NCBI GenBank assembly: GCA_012963895.1
Contig: DTUW01000176.1
Coordinates: 1-13,991 of the forward strand
DNA from: Campylobacterales bacterium
Lineage (GTDB): Bacteria; Campylobacterota; Campylobacteria; Campylobacterales; Thiovulaceae
Length of the DNA stretch: 13,991 nucleotides
Direction of reading: 5' to 3'
The notes beneath the pieces are model-generated. The model saw nothing but the letters and a program-made list of their open reading frames with translations, was not told the origin of the DNA and searched no databases. Made by a program: the position numbers and the translations under genes. Of the stretch, positions 7,972 through 13,991 are shown piece by piece; position 1 is the stretch's first letter, and every line of letters starts with the position of its first letter.

Positions 7972-10158
7972 ATGAAAGAGTTTTTCAACTTGGAAGATAG
8001 CAGATGGAAACCTTCATATCTTATCCTCGCTATCTTTCTATCTTTCCTCTTTTCTATATCTCTTAGGTATATCTGGGTTGAACAGTTTCAAAATGTAGAG
8101 AGCTTTAAATGGCTCGGGCAACTTATGATAAATACCAATGATGGATACTATTTTGCAGAAGGGGCAAGGGATATTATTTCCGGAACTCACCAAAAACTAG
8201 ATTCCTCCCCTATCCATCAACCACTATCACAACTTACAGCTATATTAGCTCAACTTCTCCCATTCTCTTTCGAGACCATTATTTTATGGCTACCTGCTGT
8301 TATGGGGTCTCTCTTGGTCGTTCCTCTAATCTTGATAGGGCAGACTCTTAGACAACCTCTAATGGGATTGATAGGAGCTCTTCTCGGCTCTATTACTTGG
8401 AGCTATTACAATAGAACGATGGTGGGATATTACGATACCGACATGCTTACCGTAGTTCTACCTACCTTTACTCTTTGGGGTATTTTGCTAAATATCCGAG
8501 AGAAAGAGAATCGATTTCTCCTACTACCTCCTATTTTTCTATCTCTCAACCTCTTCTGGTATCCCCAAAGTCTCTCCTTGAATCTTGCACTCACTGGGGT
8601 TACTTTTCTATATACCCTAATTTGGGAGAGAAAAGAGATATTCAATTACAAACTTCTAACATTCCTCTTTTTAGCATCGATGCCAATTGAGATATATTGG
8701 AAATTCCTTATCTTTGCTCTGCTATTTGGGGTTATCTTCTACTACGAAAACAGAAAACATTATCAAGAAGAGAAACCAGAAGATGATGGAGATGAGGTAG
8801 TAATACTGAAAAAGAGTAAAAAAGAGGTTGATATACATCTGGATAAATTTGTTTTGGTTCTCTTTGCAATCTCTGGAATAGCCCTCATTGCATCAGGAGC
8901 ATTCAACGACATTATCCAAAAACTCCAAAGTTATGTATTTCGAACAGATTCATATGCTGTTAAAGATGAGATAGAACTCCATTTTTATAATGTTGTGAAA
9001 ACTGTTAGAGAGGCGAGTGCTATCCCTTTCGAAACTTTCGCAAATAGAATTAGTGGGCATATTGTTACTTTCTGGATTTCAACTCTCGGGGTAATTTTGA
9101 TGGTGATTCGTTGGAAAGAGTTACTTATTGCTCTTCCAATGGTTGGATTAGGGTATCTCGCTTACCATAGTGGATTGAGATTTACCGTCTATGCTGTTCC
9201 TATCTATGCTCTTGGACTTGGCTACCTCATCATAGTAGTGATAAAAGATTTCAAATCTCCTATATTTAGATATGCCTTTGCCGTAATTCTCACAACACTA
9301 GCCATATATCCAAATTACAAACATATAGAAAATTACAGAGTTCCTGTGGTATTTAATAAAAATGAGGTAGCAGTATTAGATGAGTTGAAATATATAGCTA
9401 AGAGAGAGGATTATGTATTAGCTTGGTGGGACTATGGATACCCTATTAGATTCTATTCAGATGTCAAAACCTTAGTTGATGGAGGACAACATTCGGGTAG
9501 TATCAATTTTCCTGTGAGTTGGTCGCTGATGAGACCACCATTAGCGAGTGCATACATGGCGAGACTTGCAGTGGAATATAGAGAGATGGAGAGATTCCAA
9601 ATTGCTGAAATGATGAAAGATAGAAATATCACCGAACCAGATGAATTTTTAGAAAAGGTTTCAAAAGGAGAGATAGAGTTACCTAAAAAGACGAGAGAGG
9701 TCTATTACTATCTACCTCTACGAATGTTGAATATTCTGCCAACCGTTGGGCTATTCTCTCAAATAGATTTGAAAACTGGAAATCAGGTGATAAAACCATT
9801 CTTTTACCAAACAAACTCATTTAAGGACAATGGTCGGTATATAGACATGGGTAATGGGATAGTGTTCGATAAGGTAAAAGCTACTATTAGAATTGGAAAA
9901 ATTGAGAGACCGATAGAATCCTTCTACATTACCAAATACGATAGAGATGGAAAATTTAGAGTTGTCCGCCTCCAAAGTAGAGCAGGTGCCAATTTGTCGA
10001 TAATATTTATGCAGTCATACGGAAAGATGCTATTAGTTGATAACTATTTGCTAAACTCAACCTATTTCCGACTCTTCATACTAGAAACAGCTCCAAAAGA
10101 TTTATTTGAGCCTGTAATTATGACTCCTATCGCGAAAGTGTATCGATTGAAAATATGA
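7972..10158 (+). CDS. pglB: Oligosaccharyltransferase PglB (STT3 family)
   Basis: A 728-residue bacterial STT3-type oligosaccharyltransferase. It moves a lipid-linked glycan onto asparagine in D/E-X-N-X-S/T sequons on the periplasmic face. It has about thirteen N-terminal membrane segments (to about 445) and a soluble C-terminal domain. Key residues align with Campylobacter PglB: NDGYYFAEGARD with D57, the YDTD motif with D155 and D157, E347 in the TVRE loop, R359 exactly 12 residues later (equivalent to C. lari R331, which contacts the acidic -2 residue), R403 in GLRFTVYAVP, WWDYG (485-489), and M585-x-x-I588 of the MxxI motif. A charged cytoplasmic loop (263-285) is unusually acidic then basic. 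It carries its own sequon at N552 (DRNIT). The enzyme looks complete and active. No pgl sugar-synthesis genes or PglK flippase are beside it. It is coupled to lptE by an ATGA overlap. Confidence 0.97.
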   Translation: MKEFFNLEDSRWKPSYLILAIFLSFLFSISLRYIWVEQFQNVESFKWLGQLMINTNDGYYFAEGARDIISGTHQKLDSSPIHQPLSQLTAILAQLLPFSFETIILWLPAVMGSLLVVPLILIGQTLRQPLMGLIGALLGSITWSYYNRTMVGYYDTDMLTVVLPTFTLWGILLNIREKENRFLLLPPIFLSLNLFWYPQSLSLNLALTGVTFLYTLIWERKEIFNYKLLTFLFLASMPIEIYWKFLIFALLFGVIFYYENRKHYQEEKPEDDGDEVVILKKSKKEVDIHLDKFVLVLFAISGIALIASGAFNDIIQKLQSYVFRTDSYAVKDEIELHFYNVVKTVREASAIPFETFANRISGHIVTFWISTLGVILMVIRWKELLIALPMVGLGYLAYHSGLRFTVYAVPIYALGLGYLIIVVIKDFKSPIFRYAFAVILTTLAIYPNYKHIENYRVPVVFNKNEVAVLDELKYIAKREDYVLAWWDYGYPIRFYSDVKTLVDGGQHSGSINFPVSWSLMRPPLASAYMARLAVEYREMERFQIAEMMKDRNITEPDEFLEKVSKGEIELPKKTREVYYYLPLRMLNILPTVGLFSQIDLKTGNQVIKPFFYQTNSFKDNGRYIDMGNGIVFDKVKATIRIGKIERPIESFYITKYDRDGKFRVVRLQSRAGANLSIIFMQSYGKMLLVDNYLLNSTYFRLFILETAPKDLFEPVIMTPIAKVYRLKI

Positions 10159-10667
10159 GAATAGCGATATTGCCCCTGCTCCTGCTCTTAGGGGTAGGGG
10201 GGTGTGGATATAAACCCTCATCACACTATGCTAAAAAGGTATTGGGTAGTAGGGTGTATGCCTCTGTCTCTGTATTTATTGAAGAACCTGAAAACTCTAC
10301 TATTGTTGAAGATGCATTAAAAGAGGCTTTAAAAACTAGGTTAAATGTCTCTTTTACAGATAAAAGTAGGGCAGACTCTGAAATCAACTTATCTCTAAAA
10401 AGTTTGAAATTCAAACCTCTCCAAATTGATAAAAATGGATATGTATCAATATACAGAGCTGAAATAGTATTAAGAGCGAGACACACCTATTTTAGTAATG
10501 GAGTGCCGAAAACTTCATACTACACCTTAGAGGGTTTCTATGAATTTCCGGTTAAACCGAGTGCCTCACTCTCATTGGTTCAGAAGTTCGATGCTATAAA
10601 GTATTCAGCACTCAAAGCCTTAGATGGACTAATTCCAAAATTGGCACTAAGTGGTAATTCAACCTAA
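10155..10667 (+). CDS. lptE: LptE-like LPS-assembly lipoprotein
   Basis: A 170-residue lipoprotein. The hydrophobic signal ends in a lipobox, LGVGGC, with C17 as the lipidated residue. It is followed by GYKPSSHYAKKVLG, the typical start of the Campylobacterota LptE family. The later EEPENSTIVEDALKEAL segment also fits. LptE plugs the LptD barrel at the outer membrane and helps deliver LPS or lipooligosaccharide. Length matches the family. The start is the ATG overlapping the pglB stop (ATGA). There is no clear ribosome binding site, so it is probably translated by coupling from pglB. It has one PglB-type sequon, EINLS. Its stop overlaps the end of the convergent gene by nine bases. LptE identity rests on the N-terminal signature and size, as the family is divergent. 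Confidence 0.84.
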   Translation: MRIAILPLLLLLGVGGCGYKPSSHYAKKVLGSRVYASVSVFIEEPENSTIVEDALKEALKTRLNVSFTDKSRADSEINLSLKSLKFKPLQIDKNGYVSIYRAEIVLRARHTYFSNGVPKTSYYTLEGFYEFPVKPSASLSLVQKFDAIKYSALKALDGLIPKLALSGNST

Positions 10668-10676
10668 TTCACTTTT
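10649..10676. terminator. Possible weak bidirectional terminator at convergent gene ends
   Basis: An imperfect inverted repeat pairs AAGTG-GT-AATT (10649-10659) with AATTCACTT (10666-10674): a nine-pair stem with a two-base bulge and a six-base loop. It ends in TTTT on the plus strand and, because of symmetry, is preceded by AAAA on the minus strand. It covers both stop codons of the tail-to-tail overlap. The stem is AT-rich and the T-run short, so termination would be weak. Confidence 0.3.
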
Positions 10677-12056
10677 CAACTCTTTGATAATTTGCATCTG
10701 TTGAGATGATAGATAGGTTGATATATGCATATTATCATTTGGAGAAGTAACGATTTTCACATCTATATATGTTATCTCTTTGCCTCTTTCTATTTCTCTA
10801 ATTTGTGCTGGACTTTTTATCAAATTTCCATTTAGAGAAAACTCTATATAGCAGTTCTTAGAAATATCTACTAGTTGCGAAGTAGGTAAAACCAATGTTA
10901 GCTCATCGAGGGATAGCTCAAACAGAGAAGCTTTTAGAATTTGGTCTCCATCAGATAGAGTAGCATCTATTCCATTTTCTATAATCAATTTCATATTGTT
11001 ATTATTATTTTTAATATATTCAATATCTACAATCTCAAAATTTCCCATAGATACAAATGACTTTTTCATATCTAAATTATCCACCTCTCCTCTAACAGCT
11101 TTGCCGAGAGTGGAGCTATAAAAATAGGTAGCCATCTCTTTGGAGATAATAGAGAGTTGGAGAGGGCGGATATTGTGAAGTTCCAATTTTTCATTTTTGA
11201 GAACAATATCGGCATCGTGAGAAATAAGTAACCCCCTATATCTGTTGAAAATTCGTATTGTCTTACCTTCAATAAATTCGGCAAAAAGCTCATCTTTCCA
11301 TATATCGAAGTCTATATTTCTATTGATTTCAAAATATTTTTTGTGAATTGAATCTTTTATTTTGTCAATAAATTCACTATCGCTCTCTATTCTTTTGAAT
11401 GTGATAATTTGGTTTCTGATTGAAGATGTATCGATATTCAACTTTTCTGAAACTTGTGTAATTAGCCTACTGGTCAATATTTCTGCTCCATTCCAACCTG
11501 TATGAGGTAGAACCATTGCAAATCGAACATCATCAATTATCCAGAGATAATCGAACTCCCTAATCTTTGAAGAGAAGTAGTTGATAATCTTCTCCATGTA
11601 TTTGCTCTCTTCAAGTTGGAAGAGAACCACCACCAACGGATAGCGATACCGCTTAGCCCGTCGAACCTCTTGGGTGATAGCCTCTTGAAATAGTTCAAAG
11701 TCTCTGAAAATATTTGGAGCTTTTTTAAATGTTTCAGATTCTTTGTCTTTGGAATGATGTTGGATATATTCAACCAACTCGCTATATGTCAAATACTTAC
11801 CAATTTCGACATTCTCAATATTTTGGTTAGCTGTAAATATTAGTTTCTCTTCTATCTTTCTAAGAGCATCTAATCTATTTGTTTCTATCTGATAGGAACT
11901 ATCTATTACAAATAGGTCTATATGTTCGAAATTTACAAATTGCAATCCATTATCCAATTTGGTTGTAAGAAAAATATTTTCTATATACTCTCCCAACTTT
12001 GGGACTATCTCGGAAATCTTTTCATTATCTCTATATACAAATACAATATTTTTCAT
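10659..12056 (-). CDS. Degenerate receiver / GGDEF / PilZ-like signalling protein
   Basis: A 465-residue cytosolic protein, probably a degenerate c-di-GMP-type regulator. Residues 1-98 resemble a receiver domain, with a possible acceptor Asp at 52 but without the usual acidic pair after strand 1. Residues about 115-215 follow the GGDEF fold (ELFQEAITQEVRRAKRYRYP, then REFDYLWIIDDVRFAMVLP), but IDDVRF replaces GG(D/E)EF, so cyclase activity is not expected. Residues about 255-450 look like a YcgR-N/PilZ pair ending in a QQMQIIKEL helix. The RxxxR motif is missing and a run of five asparagines (350-354) lies where it should be; ELSLDE replaces (D/N)xSxxG. I chose ATG 12056 over GTG 12062 because AAGGGG is five bases from the ATG and touches the GTG. 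Last gene of operon C. Fold assignments are by eye. Confidence 0.62.
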   Translation of the reverse strand: MKNIVFVYRDNEKISEIVPKLGEYIENIFLTTKLDNGLQFVNFEHIDLFVIDSSYQIETNRLDALRKIEEKLIFTANQNIENVEIGKYLTYSELVEYIQHHSKDKESETFKKAPNIFRDFELFQEAITQEVRRAKRYRYPLVVVLFQLEESKYMEKIINYFSSKIREFDYLWIIDDVRFAMVLPHTGWNGAEILTSRLITQVSEKLNIDTSSIRNQIITFKRIESDSEFIDKIKDSIHKKYFEINRNIDFDIWKDELFAEFIEGKTIRIFNRYRGLLISHDADIVLKNEKLELHNIRPLQLSIISKEMATYFYSSTLGKAVRGEVDNLDMKKSFVSMGNFEIVDIEYIKNNNNNMKLIIENGIDATLSDGDQILKASLFELSLDELTLVLPTSQLVDISKNCYIEFSLNGNLIKSPAQIREIERGKEITYIDVKIVTSPNDNMHISTYLSSQQMQIIKELKSELG

Positions 12057-12058
12057 TT

Positions 12059-13105
12059 TCACCCCTTTTCTGAAATTCTACTATATATCAGATGGTATTT
12101 TTCCGCCATATTTTGGGGTGAGAAGTTTTGGACTTTTGCCAAACTGTTTTGGACGAACCTTTTACGAACAACCTCATCACTCAAAATATTTAGAATTCTG
12201 TTTTTCAATTCTCTACTATCCCCAGCAGAGATGAGGTATCCATTTTGACCGTCTTGAATAATATCGGTAATACCTCCAACATTGGAGGCAATAATAGGAA
12301 CACCCTTAACCATAACATCTAGAAGAGTTGAGCCAAGCCCTTCATGGTGTGAGGGAAAAACAAAAATAGAGAAGTTGCTAATAAATCGTTGGGGATTATC
12401 CAAATACCCTAGAAAAGAGATATTGTGGAGTTCTCTACTCTCCTTTTTGCACCTTTCCAAATCTCGACCATCTCCAATTAGAACAAAATGGATATCTTTT
12501 CTATCTTGTAATAGTTTAGCTGTTTCCAATATTGTGCATTGTCCTTTATGGCTATCGACAACTGCTCCGATATGTCCTACTATCTTTTTATCTCCTATCT
12601 CTATTGGTAGTGGTTCATCTTGCAAATTTCCACTATTGTAAAAGGCTGATGGAATGGTTTCGATAGAGAGACTACTATCCAATTTCTCCAAATCTCTTTT
12701 TATAGCAGTAGAGAGGGCTACTATACTATTTGCATTTTTGTAGATTGCTAAATTGAAAAAGTTTTTTTTAGGTGTAAATTGAACCCTGCGAGTAATTAGA
12801 TATGGAATTTTGTATAGTCTATTTGCAAAATAGGCTAACTGATTTCCCTTTGCTTCATGAGAGTGGAGTAAATCGAAATTTTGGAGTTTGGAAAGATGGA
12901 AAAAATATGGCTTAAAGATAGAAACTAAATTTAGATTTGGTATCTTTTTGGATAGGAGGTATTCTCCTATCCCGCGATGGCTGGTATCACGATAAAAAAG
13001 GGTTTGAAAATATCCAAGTTTAGAAAGTTCCTCAATTAGAATAGCTGTCTGTCTCTCTCCTCCACGAAATCCCTTAGCAAGGTTTATATGGGCTACCCTC
13101 AACAT
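12059..13105 (-). CDS. Family 4 glycosyltransferase (GT-B fold)
   Basis: A 348-residue GT4-type glycosyltransferase, typical in length. The N-terminal donor-independent half starts HINLAKGFRGGERQ (6-19), the family's glycine-rich first loop, and has HSHEAKGN (81-88). The C-terminal half has VGHIGAVVDSHKGQ (186-199), VLIGDG (208-213), and HHEGLGSTLLDVMVKGVP (263-280), followed by GGI (287-289). The usual EX7E pair is EX7D here (E265, D273), a conservative change at the nucleotide-sugar site. There is no membrane segment, so it probably acts at the inner face of the inner membrane on a lipid-linked glycan or LPS core. Donor and acceptor cannot be named. Its ATG lies 32 bases inside the HD-GYP gene with only a weak ribosome binding site, so it depends on coupling. 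Confidence 0.9.
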   Translation of the reverse strand: MLRVAHINLAKGFRGGERQTAILIEELSKLGYFQTLFYRDTSHRGIGEYLLSKKIPNLNLVSIFKPYFFHLSKLQNFDLLHSHEAKGNQLAYFANRLYKIPYLITRRVQFTPKKNFFNLAIYKNANSIVALSTAIKRDLEKLDSSLSIETIPSAFYNSGNLQDEPLPIEIGDKKIVGHIGAVVDSHKGQCTILETAKLLQDRKDIHFVLIGDGRDLERCKKESRELHNISFLGYLDNPQRFISNFSIFVFPSHHEGLGSTLLDVMVKGVPIIASNVGGITDIIQDGQNGYLISAGDSRELKNRILNILSDEVVRKRFVQNSLAKVQNFSPQNMAEKYHLIYSRISEKG

Positions 13106-13892
13106 CTTTAAATTTATCTCTGATTTTTAGGAACTCGTCGAGATTGGAGAAAAATATATCAACCAATTTAGGCTCAAAGTGTCTCCCTTTCTCTTCTTTG
13201 AAAAGTTGCAGAATTCTATCCAACTCCCAAGCTCTTTTATATGCTCTATCACTGCTCAAAGCATCAAAGACATCAGCAACGGCTGTAATTCGTCCGAAGA
13301 TATGAATCTCTTCACCTTTTAATCCCCTTGGATACCCTTTTCCGTCCCATCTTTCATGGTGTTGATAAGCAACAATAGCCGAGGCTTTTAGTAGTGGTCT
13401 ATCAGAGTGATTTAGAAGTTTGTAGCCTATTTCAGAATGGGTTTTCATTATTTCAAACTCTTCTAATGTAAGTCGTCCCGGCTTATTCAAAATTGAATCA
13501 GGAATAGCAACTTTTCCAATATCGTGCATTGGAGATGCATTTTTCAATAATTGGGCTTCTGCTTCACTTAATCCATACTCTTTCGCCAGAATATACGAAT
13601 ATAGAGCCACTCTTTTCACATGGCTTCCAGTTTCGCGACTTCGGGTCTCTCCAATCTCTCCCATTAGATAAATTAGCTCTTTTTGAGTTTGGATAATTTC
13701 AGAGTAGAGATTGGCTATATCTATTTTTGCCTGTCTATTCTGTTCCTTGATTTCTTCATTTTCTTTTGTAAAAGTTACTAAATTAGTATCTTGTTTGATA
13801 AATGTCTTTGCAAACTCTCTCAATTCCTCTTCTGAAAGGGAAATCTCTCCATCTGCAAACTTTTGTAGTTTGTCTATATCTGACTTGTCCAT
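13074..13892 (-). CDS. HD-GYP domain c-di-GMP phosphodiesterase
   Basis: A 272-residue protein with an N-terminal helical and coiled-coil region (about 35-85) and an HD-GYP domain (about 85-255). Visible metal and signature residues are H91 in GSHVKR, the HD pair at 123-124 in MHDIGK, H152, the HH pair at 178-179, GYP at 186-188 in WDGKGYPRGLKG, and D207 in ADVFDALSSDRAYK. HD-GYP enzymes hydrolyse c-di-GMP, some to GMP. The full set suggests activity. No receiver or membrane domain is present, so its input may come through the coiled coil. I chose ATG 13892 over GTG 13898: AAAGG sits seven bases before the ATG but only about one before the GTG. First gene of operon C; its 3' end overlaps the glycosyltransferase by 32 bases. 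A hexamer repeat lies about 46 bases upstream. Confidence 0.94.
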   Translation of the reverse strand: MDKSDIDKLQKFADGEISLSEEELREFAKTFIKQDTNLVTFTKENEEIKEQNRQAKIDIANLYSEIIQTQKELIYLMGEIGETRSRETGSHVKRVALYSYILAKEYGLSEAEAQLLKNASPMHDIGKVAIPDSILNKPGRLTLEEFEIMKTHSEIGYKLLNHSDRPLLKASAIVAYQHHERWDGKGYPRGLKGEEIHIFGRITAVADVFDALSSDRAYKRAWELDRILQLFKEEKGRHFEPKLVDIFFSNLDEFLKIRDKFKDVEGSPYKPC

Positions 13893-13938
13893 ATACACAC
13901 CTTTCTAAAAACAGATATGAAGACATACCTAATCGGTG

Positions 13939-13991
<53 letters not shown>

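Noticed and set aside
10659..12056. Active diguanylate cyclase
   Set aside because: The GG(D/E)EF signature is absent; IDDVRF stands in its place.

Overview
The window looks like chromosomal DNA from a low-GC member of the Campylobacterota (formerly Epsilonproteobacteria). The best evidence is a Campylobacter-type oligosaccharyltransferase (PglB), which matches remembered Campylobacter PglB along its whole length, and an LptE-type lipoprotein of the kind found in this phylum. The very tight gene packing, with ATGA/GTGA overlaps and stops touching starts, fits too. I cannot assign a genus from sequence alone. There are no RNA genes, insertion sequences, CRISPR arrays or phage genes, and no gap of 300 bases.

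Layout. (A) A minus-strand operon reads leftward from 7874: mlaD-type MCE protein, phosphoribosyltransferase, a 1322-residue secreted surface protein, a DUF2357-type PD-(D/E)XK nuclease, and yigZ. (B) A plus-strand pair starts at 7972: pglB, then lptE, sharing an ATGA overlap. (C) A second minus-strand operon reads leftward from 13892: HD-GYP phosphodiesterase, family 4 glycosyltransferase, and a degenerate receiver/GGDEF/PilZ-like protein. Units A and B diverge from a 97-base region whose two -10 boxes each lie on the other's -35 position. Units B and C converge with a 9-base overlap. The right edge, just upstream of the HD-GYP gene, is a GTGTAT hexamer repeat that runs off the window.

How the genes may work together. 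Most of the window concerns the cell envelope: N-glycosylation (PglB), LPS export (LptE), lipid transport (MCE protein), a large secreted protein, a glycosyltransferase and c-di-GMP signalling.

The strongest observation is a link between two of these genes. The 1322-residue secreted protein carries 30 copies of the bacterial N-glycosylation sequon D/E-X-N-X-S/T, by hand count. That is 30 of its 41 N-X-S/T sites, against about 5 expected from its acidic content. The PglB encoded about 2 kb away keeps the arginine that selects for the acidic -2 residue. I infer that the protein is a heavily N-glycosylated surface-layer-like or adhesin-like substrate encoded next to its own glycosylation enzyme.

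For three genes (MCE protein, degenerate GGDEF/PilZ protein, HD-GYP) I chose an internal ATG over a slightly longer GTG/TTG start, because the ribosome binding site fits the ATG.
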